Notes: generated by a model from the letters alone, not told the origin. A stretch of 64,000 nt of DNA from Euryodendron excelsum (GCA_033060915.1 CM065378.1:17476001-17540000), one strand, 5' to 3'. Counted from the first letter of the stretch, positions 44,161-56,560 are shown. Program-made: numbers and translations.

Positions 44161-45949
44161 CCACATGAGATCTTCATCGATAAAGGTAATGGACGTATGG
44201 CATTCACCGATTTTGACTTTCTTACTCGGTGGTTATATCTGCATTACTTCCCTTAAGTGTGCAGCCTTCTGTATCTCGGCCCGGTATCTATGTGGGTCAA
44301 CTGTTCCTGACTCAGCCGAACCGTGCAACATATTGATTACCCGGACGGATCTTACCTCTATCTCCTTCTGGGCTGTGTCTTCCACCCGCGGTTGCTCGGC
44401 TTCATTTTTCATCTTCTCCCGATCAATGAATTGGTCGAGATGCCTAGCTTTGGCGAAGTCTTCCAAATGGGTTTTGAGGTGCCGACATTACTCCATTTTG
44501 TGGCCCTTCTCGCGGTGGTAGGAACAGAATCTCTTCTGATCTCGGGTTGCTGGGTCCCCTCCTAACTTCGGTGGCCACTTGAAAAATGGCTTATCATTAA
44601 TCTAGGGTAAGATTTTATAGATGGGGTCCTTAAAGATTGTATAGACCCCCTTATTCACTCTTTTTTCCCGGTTGTTATCTTCTGATCGGGGTTTCTTGGC
44701 ATCCTTCTTTTTTGTCCCTGGCCAAACTTGGCGAGGGCATGTCTTCATCCAATCGTGCACAGCACTCAATTCTTAGCATCAGCTCCTATATTGTGAGGGT
44801 TGGTTTCTTCATCAAGGACTGCCGCAAGCGATGCTCTCTGGGAAGGCCGATTTTGAACTGAGTTATAGCCAGTTACTCGCTGCACTCGTTAATTTCGTTG
44901 TAAGCTTCCCAGTAGCGTCGCGTGTATGCCCGCAATCCTTCCCCCTCCTCTTTCCATAGGGTCAGTAAGAAATCAACCTCCATCGACTGTAGACTGTTTG
45001 CTATAAAATGGGCAGTGAACAACTCGGCAAGTTGCCTCCAGCTCGACACGGATTTGGATGGCAACTTGTCGAACCATCGTAAGGCTACACTTCCCAGACT
45101 GGAAGGAAAGATTTAACACATTAACATTTGGTCGCCGCACCAAACTACCATCAGTTGTTTGTAATGCCGAACATGGTTAATCGGGTCGACCTTCCCGTCA
45201 TATAAAGTGAACTTTGGTGGGGTGAATTTTTGAGGAATTGGGTGGGACTCATTCTCCCCTATGAATGGCGAGGATGTGATTTGGTCTAAGGCCTTCTTGA
45301 CCAAGTCGTGGGTCGTGCGCTCCTTAGTTTGTTGCTTCCTATCTTCCTGTTTTTCGTTAAACCATTTGTCCTGGACTTTTTTCTACCGATCTCCCTTCGC
45401 GTGCTTGTCATTCGGTGGGGTCTCACTCCTTCCCCTCCGCCGATCTCTTTGCCTGTAGCCACAACGCCCGGTTCTAAAGGTGTAGCTCCTTCTTACTTGC
45501 GGCGCTGAATCGTCCCTGCCTCCAGCAATCCTCTCGTGGTTGGGGGACCTTTCTCTCCTATGCCTGTCTCTTCCGGAGATCGCCTCCCTCATGACCCAAA
45601 CTTGAGAGTTGAGGTAGGTAATCTCTTCACCGCGTCGCCGAATTTCCCTTTTCGCCACACAGAGTGTGTCTTCACTTGGGACTCGCCCACTAGAGGGCGA
45701 TGGGGCAAGGTCCCGGTGGTGGTTTCTGTGAAAATTTCTGTCCCTGACATAGTCTGCATTTCTCCGTATTTCATTCGGTGATTTCTGGTGACTTTCAACA
45801 GGCGTCCGTATTTCCAACCTTAGTGTTCTCGCTCGATGCTGATCTATTGGTGTAGATTGGCAATGCGCCGAGTTAGTCTGATATTTGCTGGAGGAGGCTC
45901 TGCTACCTCTCCTATCGTGGTTCTCTCCTCTTCGGTCATTCAGACTCAT
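44161..45949 (-). pseudogene. E3 gag, decayed
   Basis: Start ATG 45949-45947 (MSLNDRRGENHDRRG), 35 nt after the LTR. The N-terminal part is an R/S/H-rich, basic stretch open to 45383 (189 codons from this ATG). The gag core at about 45220-44800 keeps PPKFTLYDGKVDPINHVRHY and MEVDFLLTLWKEEGEGLRAY. The knuckle near 44526-44485 is C-S-Y-H-R-E-K-G-H-x3-stop-C, so a nonsense codon lies inside it. The following piece (44466-44233) is open for 77 codons. Confidence 0.87.
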
Positions 45950-45963
45950 GATTTTGTTACGCC

Positions 45964-45981
45964 TTCTCACAAATGGTGCCA
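45964..45981 (-). other. E3 primer-binding site
   Basis: TGGCACCATTTGTGAGAA on the minus strand, beginning two bases inside the LTR border, equivalent to E1 TGGTGCCGTCTGTGGGAA. Confidence 0.65.
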
Positions 45982-45983
45982 AT

Positions 45984-46522
45984 TGTAAGTGGGATTTTTC
46001 AACAAAGTTGGGCCGAACTCTCAAGCTCACGTAGATGAATCCAAACTCTCTGCAAGAGAAAAAGATTAGAATGGGTCGACCCTCGGTGGGCCGATTACAC
46101 TCCGATGATTAAGTTATCAAGCTTAATCGAGATAAAAATGAATGAGAGTTATGAATGACTAGAGTTAGTTGTCCATACCTGGCTCTCTAAGGTTCGAATA
46201 TTTATAGTGTGATCGATGGAGTGTTTTGCTCCATGCCTACTAGCAGATCATCATGGCCTGCTGGGTAGGCGTCATTGCATGCTACCGCCTGAACGTGTGC
46301 AGGGTTGTCTTACCACCGCTAAGGATTCTGGCTGACCAGACGTGCATGTCGACGTCGCGTGAGAAGTCGCTCGCGCATTTAACACTGGTCAACTCCGCAT
46401 TTAATGCTCAAAGACCGCTAGCGGTTTGGGCTCGCCTCCCACAGTTTGAGCCGAAACATCCCTTGGCTCTGATTTAGGCCACTAAGCAGCCCAACTATAA
46501 TTCATGTGGATTGGGCCCCACA
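45984..46522 (-). repeat. E3 5' LTR (right copy)
   Basis: 539 bp with the same ends as the left copy. TATA at about 46195-46210 (minus sense). The GCTAACTTAATC-type segment shared with E1 and E2 appears as its reverse near 46105. Confidence 0.9.
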
Positions 46523-46609
46523 ATAACCTATGGTCAAATAAATACAGATAAATATTTTTAAAAAAACAATAAAAGTAGTCAATCTAGTGGGTCTGCCCTT
46601 ACTCCAAGA

Positions 46610-47039
46610 GCGCTTATTCTCTATCAATGATTTACCATAAAGCAAGGCATACCAAATTCATCAATCCCAGTCTTTTCGTTGCACCTTAGACTCTGAGTCA
46701 ATCCATCTTCACAATTCACTCTAAAGTAAGAACAGATTTCCTCGAGTAGAATCATATCCAATCTTCCTGCCCAACTACAAGCAACTAAATTCACTTAATT
46801 CCAGCGAATGCGAGTGAGGGATAAGCTTTTTTTGTTCGCATTGTGGTTCAAGATCGACTCTAACGAATTGAGTGTGAAAAGGCCCAATTGAATGGAAGAC
46901 CCAGGTGGAAGTACAAGATTCAGACCTAGGTCACACAATCTATGTGTATAGGTAGGACGATCGCGAATTGGAGAGAAATTCGGGGTCAAATTCGCGAACT
47001 GACCTAGTCAAATCAGCGAGTTGACTTTGCAAATTCATG
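46610..47039. other. Interval after the hAT relic
   Basis: No gene recognised. Purine/pyrimidine balance is higher than in the AT-rich intervals (AGTCAATCCATCTTCAC, GGACGATCGCGAATTGG), but all frames are short. Confidence 0.35.
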
Positions 47040-47335
47040 AATTTTTTTTTTGAACCAATTAGGAATTGCCACGTGGCGACCTTACGTTGAGGAAAGCCAC
47101 ACTAGAACAAACAATTATTTTTTGGACCAACTAAGAGCTGCCACATGGCGACCTTACAGTGAGGATAGCCTTTTCAAACCAGAACAAAGTCACGCATGAG
47201 GCTCATTTTTTGCCTTTTGAGAGAAGTCAAAATGTAAGAGTGGGGTTCAAACAAACTCACGCATGAGGCTCATTCTTTGCCATTTAAGAGAAGTCAAAAC
47301 ACAAGAGTGGGGTTCAAACCAGAACAAACTCATTT
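47040..47335. repeat. Two adjacent short tandem duplications
   Basis: Pair 1: GAACCAATTAGGAATTGCCA near 47054 and GACCAACTAAGAGCTGCCAC near 47136, each followed by TGGCGACCTTACRKTGAGGA. Pair 2: CACGCATGAGGCTCATT at 47192 and 47261, each running to AAGAGTGGGGTTCAAAC. Imperfect, non-coding. Confidence 0.75.
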
Positions 47336-47850
47336 ATTTTGAACTTATATCATTCTTATATTTAAAAGATATAATTACACAAACATAGAATTACAATAAA
47401 ATAAAATAAAATTATTTAAATAATTATATTTATTTAAATATATATTCAAACTTTAAGAATATTCTCATTCTTAATCTTTTTTGTCGCACACTCCATCCAT
47501 ACCAACACCCGCTTCTGCTTATGCTCGAGCCCACGCTCGCGATATAATGTGCCTTACATTCGGACTTTGTAGCAAATCATCATGCGATCTCAAAACGACA
47601 TCATTTCCTTTGCTTTTGGTTTAAAGCTGAACAGCTGTCAAGCAACACACCCATTTTTCGCTTTAAAATCTTTCCCCCTCTGAATTTCCGCTAATGGGCA
47701 GACGTTCTCTCTAATCTCTCTTTTTTCCATCAGCCACTTCACGTCTAGCTTCACCCTTTTTCCATCCATCTCTGTCAACTCCAATTGAAGTTTCTACGGT
47801 GAAGGAAACTTGAAACCCAATTAGTAAGAACTGGTGTTGTCTGCTGCAGG
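47336..47850. other. Interval with UTR-like pyrimidine-rich sequence
   Basis: AT-rich to 47460, then CT-rich sequence (TTCCCCCTCTGAATTTCCG, CTCTCTAATCTCTC) resembling a plant 5' leader. No convincing start codon or exon follows. Confidence 0.3.
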
Positions 47851-47860
47851 CCTAAAATGA

Positions 47861-48172
47861 GGGTGGCCATCAACCCAGAGTCTGACAGGTTTCTCAAAGT
47901 TGGTCCATAAATTATAAAACTCAAAAATTTGTTTTATGCTCGATTAATTTATTGAGAGAACTTCAAAATTATTTTTAAAATTCGGTCTAATTTAAAATAT
48001 ATATATGTGTAATTAAATTTTATATTATTTAATATTACTTTAAAAAAAATATTTATTGAATAAACTTACTTGAGTATGTAATTTTTTTAATTGGACAGGC
48101 TTAAAATTTAGTTTTAGACCTGATGAAATTCATTTTTAGTGTTGGCCCATCCCGTCTAATGCCCACTCCTGA
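47861..48172. repeat. 312-bp hAT-like MITE flanked by CCTAAAATGA
   Basis: CCTAAAATGA stands exactly at 47851-47860 and 48173-48182. Ends GGGTGGCCATCAA and the reverse of the right end (GGAGTGGGCATTAGA) are imperfect inverted repeats. AT-rich interior. Confidence 0.6.
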
Positions 48173-48201
48173 CCTAAAATGAATTTTGCTTTTATTGTTG
48201 A

Positions 48202-48391
48202 AGCCTTGAGGGGGTGTGTATGATATTGCTTGTACCTTCGCAGAAGCCGAAGTCTTGGAAATGGAACTGTTGTTTGAAACAACCAGAACAGGCAAGCAAC
48301 TCAATTCCTTGATCAAACAAACTATACTTGGAGTAGTACCACGTTTGGCAAGATCGAGCAGGCTTGACAAAATTCACCAGCCAGCTCACTG
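48202..48391 (+). other. Possible exon fragment, unidentified
   Basis: One plus frame stays open from GGVYDIACTF through MELLFETTRTGKQLNSL to KIHQPAHC and a stop at about 48391. CCTTCGCAG near 48242 could be a splice acceptor. Composition looks more gene-like than the surroundings, but I do not recognise the peptide and overlapping minus-strand frames exist as well. Confidence 0.2.
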
Positions 48392-48768
48392 CTAAGCTTG
48401 ATTTGGCTTGATTTTCCTTGTTCTAGAGTTGAAGGCCAGAGCAATCACAGTTTCGAGAGCAAGATATATATAGAGAGATATATGTACTAGTGGATTACTC
48501 GTACTTACAGTACTTCTAAGCGAAATATTATTTGTGTATAATAAAAGTAATAGTATATTTATTAAATGTAATAAATCTATCAAATTATCGTGTACCTTCA
48601 CCAACTTAATTGCATGTCGTTAATTTTGACGTCGAAAATGATTTTTACATTGGTGTTTGACCAATGAGAAAATCAATCGAAAAGTTTAAGGAAAAAAAAA
48701 TCTTTAGGATCTGTGAGGTTGGGAAAGACTACCAAGAGAGAGATACAGGAGATTAAGGGGAGTTTTTC

Positions 48769-48771
<3 letters not shown>

Positions 48772-48820
<49 letters not shown>
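48772..48820. repeat. (GA)n microsatellite
   Basis: About 24 GA units, 60 bp before the left edge of S0. Confidence 0.9.
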
Positions 48821-48824
<4 letters not shown>

Positions 48825-48878
48825 GAGAGAAAAAGGAAAGACTGTAAATATATGAATCGTATTTTGAAAAAAAAAAAG

Positions 48879-51197
48879 TGTAACCACTCCATTTTTGTAT
48901 GCTTGGCAATCTCCAGTTTGATTGAGCTCCCTTTCAAAATTTTGTAGGCACATTCAAGTCCAAATTAACTTTCAGACCCTTATCCAATTAGTCAACCGCT
49001 TCTCAGGCCCGCTGGGCCCAATAAAGGCCTAATAACCAAACTTGTCCCTTGGTCCTCCAGCCACGTCTTTGAGAAAATTCAAAATCCCTCAAGACGGTAA
49101 ATCCACCATTTCAAAGTGTTCCTAAATAGTTAGGCGTACTCAATGCACCATCCTGACCAATTTTGGTTCCGTTCTGGTCAACTCCGCTCAAAATGACCGT
49201 TTTGCCCCTACACACCCCTACATAGTACAAATTCCATTAAACAGCGAAAAACTCTTTGAAGACCATCTTCGGACAATCCGGCACCGTTAACATGCCATTC
49301 TAACCCATTTTGACCTTTCTCAACCAATCCCAATTAAAATGACTATTTTACCCTTAACAACCTAAATGCGCCCCAAAACCACGCCAACCCTGGGTATTGA
49401 ACGGCGAGTCTCATCATACTATTTAACTCAAAATGAAACTCATGATACTAAACACTCACAGCTCAACAAAAGGCCCTTGGAGCGACTTATAAACGCTCCA
49501 CCAGAATTGTCTTTTCTCTTGATTCCCTAGTTATTATGCACCGTCAAACGACTTAAGAAATGTGTAAACCACGGAATTCTCGAAAGTTTATCCATAGGTC
49601 TTTCCATCGATACGGCTCGATTGGATGGATCCTTTCCCGAAGCCCCTCACCGCATGACTTGAAAACTTTCATTTTCAGTAACCCTTGGAGCGTTTCACAG
49701 ACGCTCCTTCAAGGTTAACTTTTTCTCTAATTCCCTGATAATAACGCACTGTCAAACGACTTGAGAAATGCATAAATTAAGGAATTCCCAAAAGTATTTC
49801 TAGAGCACTTTCCATCAGTACAGTCTGAATGGAGAGATCACCTCCCAAAAACCTCGATCATATGGCCCACAAATGGCAACTTTTGAACACCTGCGGAGCG
49901 TATCACAAATGCTTCGTAAAAATGTGTTTTCGTGCACACTTCCCGAGACGATATCTCAGACTTCTGAACACCTTTCAAGCTTTTCGAAAACTCAAAAGTT
50001 CACAGAAAACCCTAAGAGAACACCATGAACGTAACAGATTTTTCTGAATTCTTCCCAGTTGGCACAATTATCGAGGTAAAGTTTGAACGAACACTTCCGG
50101 TGGCGGAGCGTATGCTACATGCGCCTAAATTTTGATCAGATCAATCAAACTTTGCTTAGCCCTTAAGATTTAGCCAACACAATGTGTGCCACGTGGCAAC
50201 CTGCCAGTGGAACTGTACTGGCGCATATAGTACATGCGCTAAGTCTTCCCAGATTGCCTATAAATAGAGGCCTCCCCTTTTGCATATTCCATAATCAAAA
50301 TTGATAGTGAAACTCTGCTAAAACTGCTCCAGAACCTCGAATTCCTATATACGTCCCACACTCAAACATTTAGGCTAGATTTCATCTCTCCCTAACCCAT
50401 ACACTACACCTATATAGCCTTCAATGCCATAGAATACAGAATACCTCATTCCAGCCCTTTCAAACCTCTTCAAGGCTATTCAAGCTCAAGTCAAGGCATC
50501 CATAGAGGTTTGAAAGTGTTTGAAGGCAAAAAGTAGTATTTCTTTTATTTTTTTACAATTCCCACTCCTCTCTTCGCCCACCTAGCCTACTTAGGCTATT
50601 CTCTATTTTAATCCCCATCTTCTACCCCTTTTTCTTGCATGCTTGAAATAAGGAAACTTTTAGTTCATGCCTAGAGGAAAGTTTGTGAGAGCCACTATAT
50701 AGCAAACTTCTCACATACCTACTTTAAGATGGTATGGCCTCAGAGCACCTTGCTATGTGGTGAAGCCTCTAGCCTTGTATGATTTCATGACCCTTTTGCA
50801 TATAATTATCTTGTTCATGTTTTGCATACTTGGCTTTGTTTGTATTTTTTCAAAACTTTCACTATCTTTATTTCTATGGCATTCTCAAGCTCTATATTCA
50901 AAAATATTTTTCTAAAAATGGTCCTAAAGTTAGTTTCTTGAAGCCTAGGTCAAACCCTCAATTTCTACACGTTAGAAAACCCTCTTTAAGTTTCTTGACT
51001 TCATTTTGCAACCCTACATTTCATTACTTTTCAAAATTACATTAAAATGGCTTTCAAACTCTCTTCTTCTATGTTGATTTTTAAGGGGTTTACTCTCTTG
51101 AATTTTGTGGTTGAAATGGTCCCTTGGAACACTTTCTTGAGTGGTCTCTCCATTATCTTGGCCATACAAATCTTAGTTCATTAGTGTTAGCTCTATT
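48879..51197 (+). mobile_element. S0: giant LTR, subfamily B, 5' part
   Basis: Starts TGTAACCACTCC, like S3. TATA box GCCTATAAATAGAGGCC at about 50266-50280, 1.39 kb in. The ACATGCGC-type palindromes at 50110-50130 and 50219-50241 match S4, not S1-S3. It is interrupted by S2 at 51198 and continues at 55929. No coding region. Confidence 0.75.
50266..50280 (+). promoter_or_regulatory. TATA box of S0
   Basis: CTATAAATAGAGG, matching the reverse-strand box of S4 at 63786-63800. Confidence 0.6.
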
Positions 51198-54100
51198 TGT
51201 AAGCACCCCGTTTTTGACCGCTCGACAATCTACAGTCCGTCCAGACTTGAGTTCAAGTCAATATGGACATATTCTAGAATTTTACTCCTGATCTAGTTAA
51301 TTCATCGCTTCGCGGGCCTACCAGGCCCAAATAGAGGCAAAATGACCAAAATGCCCTTGTGGGCATTACTCGGTCCAATCCCATAGGCACGTCTTTCCAA
51401 AGACGGTAAGTCCCCTTTCCAATTCCCATAGGCACACCTTTTCAAAGATGGAAAGTCCCTTTTTCAGTTTCAATAGTCGCGTCTTCTCGAAGACTGTAAG
51501 TCTTTTTTTCAATTCCAATTCCAATCGCTCTTTCGAGAAAGTTGATTCCTCGAGACTGTAATTCTATCCAATCCAGCACGTTTTCCGAAGAAAGTCTCTT
51601 CAGAACGGTAAGTCCCTTCAAACCCATCGACCGGGATGAGACCCCAAGTCCCCTAGATGGTAGAACCGTCCACCTTTGGCGCCTGCTAGCCCGCTAATGC
51701 AGAAATGTCTGTTTCGACACTCCTTCTGAGAAAGTTAATTCTCAAGCGCTAAGTCCCTTTAGCAGCTTCCCGAGATCAAGCAGTCTCGGGAATGATCGCG
51801 AACGGTCAGAGTAGTTGAAGTACTCGCAAACATCGCAACCATCAGAGTAGCAGAAATACTCGCAAACAGATTGATATAGGGAATTGCCAACCCCTGTATC
51901 ACGGGACCACCGTCAAAGTGGTGGAAACACTCAAAACCCAAGTCAACATCGGTGCCTGCTAGCCCACTTCGGTGAAAAATGACCAAACTGCCCCTAGGGC
52001 CATTTCAGCACGTTTCTCAAGCAAATACCTAAGTCCTTGGAACAGTAAGTCCACCCTTCCAAGATTATCGTAAAAGCAATCCGGTATGACTAGCTGCCTT
52101 CTAGTCAGTTTCGGCCCAATTTTGAGACTTTCCGGTCAAGATAACCATTTTGCCCCTAGGCATTCGAATGCCTCGGGGACCACACCGGCTCTGGGTATCA
52201 AGCCGGTAGCCTCCCGAGAATGCTTCTTATAGTATTCTCAACCTTTCATTAACTTTCCGGATCATTCCGAGTCAGTTCCAGCAAACCCGGTGCAAAATGA
52301 CCGTTTTGCCCTTGGTGGGCCGGTCGCCTTTTCCAACCACACCGGCTTTGGGTATCAAACCGGTAGCCTCCTGGAACATTCTAAATAATATTTTTAAATC
52401 TCAAGTCTTCTTCCAAGACATTCAGAGTCTGTCCCGGCAGCTCTCCGGCCCAATAGACCGTTTTGCCCCTAATGGCCCGGTCAACCCTTCCGACACATCC
52501 TGTCCTCATTTTTCAAGTCAAATACCCCCGGGACCCTATTCTAAGTGTTCCTGCCCTTTTTCAGCCTTTCGGGCCATTCCCGGTCCCTTAAATCCTTCCC
52601 AAACCTTCCGAAGTCACTCATAGTGAAGTCAGGCAAAAAATTGCATGGTAGTCACTAGTACAGGTGCCCAAATGTTCTCAAGATACGTTGCTTGCTAACT
52701 TTAAAACTTTCCTAAGTGGCTGGCACCACTCCTAGTGGCGCTAGGAGGTTTTTGGCCTAACGCCACTACAATAAGCACCAAGTCATTCTTCTCTCTATAA
52801 ATACAGAGTCTCCTCCAGCATGAAAGAGGTCCGCAAACTCAGTCTGAAAACCCTACTTTTCGATACACAGAGCTCGTGGTCTTTCTAAACCCTAGTCTCC
52901 CTTAGATTCTCTAAATCGTAGCCACCATACACAAACCCTAGCCTCCTATACACACATACATCTCTATACACCTATACACTAGCCTCAAAACTCTCCATTG
53001 AAGACTTGGATTGCTGCAACTACGAAGCTCTCGAAGATCAAGATGAAGACTAAGTGAAGATTGAAACAAGGCAAGAAAAGCAAGAGGCCCAAAGCAAAGA
53101 TAAATAAACAAGACACAAGATAGGCTTTCTCTTTAAGTTTACACATCTTCCCCCTCTCTTCTCTTTTTTTTTTATATTTTAATCCCCCATCTTCTCCCCC
53201 CCCCCTTCTTGCATGCTTAAAACAAGGAATTTTCCGATCCATGTGTAGGATTAGGCTATTGGAGGGTCACCGTGTCGAAGGCTTTCTTTTAGTCTAATCG
53301 AAGACCATGTAGGTTCGGCCCCTTTGATTATGTGGTAAAGCCTCAACCTTATATGTTCACGACCCCAATTTGCATTGTGCATATCATGATCTTGCATTCT
53401 TTTAAAATTCATTTTCAAACTCGTTTTCAAAAGCTTGCATCAAAATTTTTTTTTTCAAAATCACAATCCTAGAGTGATTCTAGCATTTTCATGGTTAGGG
53501 TTGCTTTAGAAAAGTGTTACATTTAAAGTAACCAATATGGTTCATATTTTCAAAATATTGTTGTTTTCAAAACCACTATCTTAAAGTGGTTCTAACCTTC
53601 TTATGGTTATAATCGCTTTACGAAAGTGATATATTTTATATACTTTCTAAAATCTCTTCTCAAAAATCTCCTCCTAAAAATCTCTTTTCCAACATGTTTT
53701 CCATAAACTCTCTTTAAATTCCTTTTTAAAATTGCTCTCCAAAAACTTCCTCCAATAATCTATTTTTCAAAACTTCTTTTTAAACTCCTTTTCCAAAATA
53801 GCTTTCTTCAAAATTCCTTTCCTTTCCTAAAAACACTCCCTAGGTTTCCTTCTTAAAACACTCTTTTCGAAAACCTCTTTCCTAAAAACTCCTTCCAAAA
53901 TCTTCTTTCTAAAACTCTTCTCAAGTTCACTTTCCAAAAATCCCTTTTTAAGATTTCTTTCCACAAATCTTCCTTTCCAAAGATTCACTTTTTAAAATCT
54001 CTTTCCTTAGAGCCCAAGTCAAAACCTAGAGCCAACAATTAGGAAACCTTAATTTTCCTTCCCAAAAACATGATTTCCAAAACCTATTTTCTACATCAAA

Positions 54101-55928
54101 ACTATATGTATTTCCAAAACTTATTTTCTATATCAAAACTATAGTCTTCCAAATCTAGGGTTTCTAAAACTTCCCTTTTCAAATTCATGCCCAATCCAAT
54201 CTTCCCTTTTAGGAAACCAAATCCAATCTCCCATTTAGGAAACTAGATCCTATCCTCCATTTTTGGAAACAAAATCAAAATATCTCTTCTTTTTAGAAAA
54301 TAAATCCAATCCTTCGTTTTAGGAAATAGGAATCTCAATCCTTCCTAGTCTAAACCTTTCCTAATCCACTCCTTTCTAATCTCCTACCTTCCTAAACCAT
54401 GAGTTTCCTCAACCTAAACATTTAAATCTTTCCTTAAACTTTAAGCTTTCAAATCTTTCCTAAACCAACCCTTTCCTAATTCCAAACTTTCCAAATTTTA
54501 AAATTTTCTAAATCCAAAACTTTCTAAATCCAAATCTTTCTAAAATTCAAATCTTTCCTAAACTTCAAAACATTCTAAATCTAAAACTTTCTAAGCTCAA
54601 AACTTTCTTACTTTCAAAACTTCTCTATTTCAAACCTTTCTACATTTCAAACTTTCCAACTTTCTTAAAACGAAACATTTCTTATTTCCAAACCCTTCCT
54701 AAAATGACACTTTCCTAATTCAAAACCTTTCCTAAAATGACACTTTCCTATTTTGAAACTTTCCTAAAACGGAACTTTCATAATTCGAACTTTTCCTAAA
54801 TCCAATCTTTCTCCAATCTTCCAAGTCTAACATTCGAGTACAATCTTTCCTAATTCAAATCCTTTCTAAATCTTATCTTTCCTAAGTCTAGGTTTCTTAA
54901 ATCTCAATCTTTCCAAAACAACTCAAAATCTCTCTTCCAACTTCTATCTTTCCAAATCAAAGTCTAATCTTTTCAATTCCAAATTCCAATCTTCTATTCT
55001 AAATTCAAATCAAATCCAAATTCTAATTCAATTTTTTTTTCCAATCAAATCTTCTATTTTCTCTCGGACTTTTGTTCAAACTACGACTGACCTGATTCCT
55101 CAAAAAGGATATGTAGGCAACCCTCATGGGTGCGGTCACAACCTTTCTCAAATTTCCAATTCCACAATATTTTTCAAACTTCTATTTCCATAACTCTTTT
55201 CAAATCTCCAATTCTAATATTTTCTTCAAGTTTCTAATTCTATGTTATATTTCCAGCTTCCAATTCCAAAAGTCTGTTTTCAATTTTTATTTCTAATTTC
55301 TAAAACTTTCCAATTTCAAATCTATCTTTTCAAATCTCTTTTAAGTCAAATCAATTCTTTTCAAATCTATTTCCAACTCCCTTTTTCTATGGCACTTGCA
55401 TATCATGCATTATGTCTTTTTTTTAAACATCGTTTTCTAAAGTGGATAGAATTGAACATTTGTTAGTCGAAGACTCTCATAGGTGAATCTAGGGTAAATA
55501 CACATGTAGGTACCGCAAGGCGGGGTAGGGTGATGGCTTAGTGCGTCTTCCCTATACGTAACCAACCTCCGAACCTTGGATCACTGTTTTCAATAGACCA
55601 AAACGGAGTTATTTTTCTAAAAAAGGGCTTAAATATTTTCCAAAGGTTGCCAAACAACTTGTTTTCTTAAAAACCCTCTCTTGAGAAAGTATTTTCAAAA
55701 ACCCTAAGTGTAGTCTTCGAATTGTGCTTAGTTTTTAGATGACCTAACTCACCTTAATCAAGTTAGGTGGTGACTCCAAACTTTTTCCAAAAGCCCTTTA
55801 TTCAAATTAATTTTCAATTCAAATATAATCGCACTCATGTTTCTGGGAGGGTGAGTTCTAACGAGAGAGTACAGTATTTTTCTCACTTGTGTGTGTATTC
55901 CTCGAGTGCAAAAAATCTGGACGCGACA
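51198..55928 (+). mobile_element. S2: giant solo-LTR-like unit, subfamily A
   Basis: 4,731 bp, TGTAAGCACCCC to GGACGCGACA, inserted in S0. Flanks CTATT and TTATT match at 4 of 5. It is the inverted counterpart of S1 along its whole length: U3 with ACCACACCGGCTYTGGGTAT repeats (52190, 52340), TATA CTCTATAAATACAGAG at 52792, the CCCATCTTCT-TTCTTGCATGC segment, a long TTTCCTAAA-rich stretch (53640-54900), GGTGCGGTCACAACC (55130), and the terminal GATTCACCT-to-GTACCGCAAGGCGGGG block. No genes. Confidence 0.85.
52792..52807 (+). promoter_or_regulatory. TATA box of S2
   Basis: CTCTATAAATACAGAG, 1.6 kb from the element start. Same octamer as S1 and S3. Confidence 0.65.
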
Positions 55929-56560
55929 TTATTCTCTTTAAAATGGTTTTCAAAATAATTCCTTTCAAAAAGGATTTTCAAAATTGCACCGTGATTTTTA
56001 AAAAATTTTCTCTTTTAAATATTGTGGTTGGAATGATCCCATGGAGTCTTCCATGAAGTGATTTTCTTCAAATTAATCATATGAACGCTTATTCTTTAAA
56101 GTGGTATTCAACTAGTTAAAAGTGGTTTTCCAAAACACCCCTTGTAAAGCCAATTTTTAAAAGGCCATTCTCCTTAATTTTCAAATTTTCAAAACTATCT
56201 ATTCAATGTTGATTTTCATAAGTTTTACTCTCTTGGGTTAGTGGGTGAAATGGTTCCAAGGCAATTCTCTCTTGAGTAGTTTCCAAATACCAACCATAAA
56301 ACCCCAAAAACACACTTGAGTGGATTTTCATAAAATGATTTTTCAAAACACACTTTCAAGTTTCATGCATAAAATCACCTTCCAACCCTAGGTTAACTTG
56401 ACCCTAATTGTCCAACTTTAGGTCAACCAAACCCTAGTTTAACCTAACCTAAGTTAGTTAACCCTAGATCACCTTAACCCTAGGTCAACCTAACCTAAGT
56501 TAGTTAATCCTAGGTCAATCCAACCCTAGGTCAACCTAACCCAAGTTAGTTAATCTTAGG
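55929..56560 (+). mobile_element. S0, middle part between S2 and S3
   Basis: It continues the S0 sequence broken at 51197: TTGTGGTTGGAATGATCCC has partners at 51107 and (reverse) 62950. It ends in the AACCTAGG-rich tract, where S3 is inserted at TTAGG. Confidence 0.7.
56390..56560. repeat. Degenerate telomere-like AACCCTAG repeats in S0
   Basis: AACCCTAGGTCAACCTAACC and variants recur about 10 times. S4 has the reverse version at 62375-62545. Confidence 0.8.

Larger units (their letters stand above)
36468..46522 (-). mobile_element. E3: Ty3/gypsy Tat/Retand-like element, complete with both LTRs
   Basis: LTRs begin TGTAAGTGGGATTTTTC and end CCCCACA, with an exact 5-bp duplication ATAAC at 36463-36467 and 46523-46527. 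Primer-binding site and gag lie at the right, so the element is on the minus strand. Order from right: gag, protease, RT, RNase H, integrase, repeat array, antisense gene (here on the plus strand), polypurine tract, LTR. It is about 10.1 kb and better preserved than E2: RT YIDD, RNase H YVDG and integrase SDNG survive, but stops interrupt gag and pol. Confidence 0.93.
20785..46601. mobile_element. Small hAT-like relic hosting E2 and E3 (proposed)
   Basis: CAGAGGTGGATTTAGAATTT, followed by TTTAGTGGGGGCAAAATTT, is a typical plant hAT end. After E3 the sequence finishes AGTGGGTCTGCCCTTA, whose reverse TAAGGGCAGACCC fits that end allowing transitions. Flanks ATCTAAGA (20777-20784) and CTCCAAGA (46602-46609) agree at 6 of 8. 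With E2 and E3 removed it would be about 520 bp (20785-20981, 36217-36467, 46523-46601). Inference by eye. Confidence 0.4.

Noticed and set aside
56390..56560. True interstitial telomere
   Set aside because: The motifs are degenerate (AACCCTAGGTCAACCT) and recur in S4 at the same relative place, so the tract belongs to the LTR.
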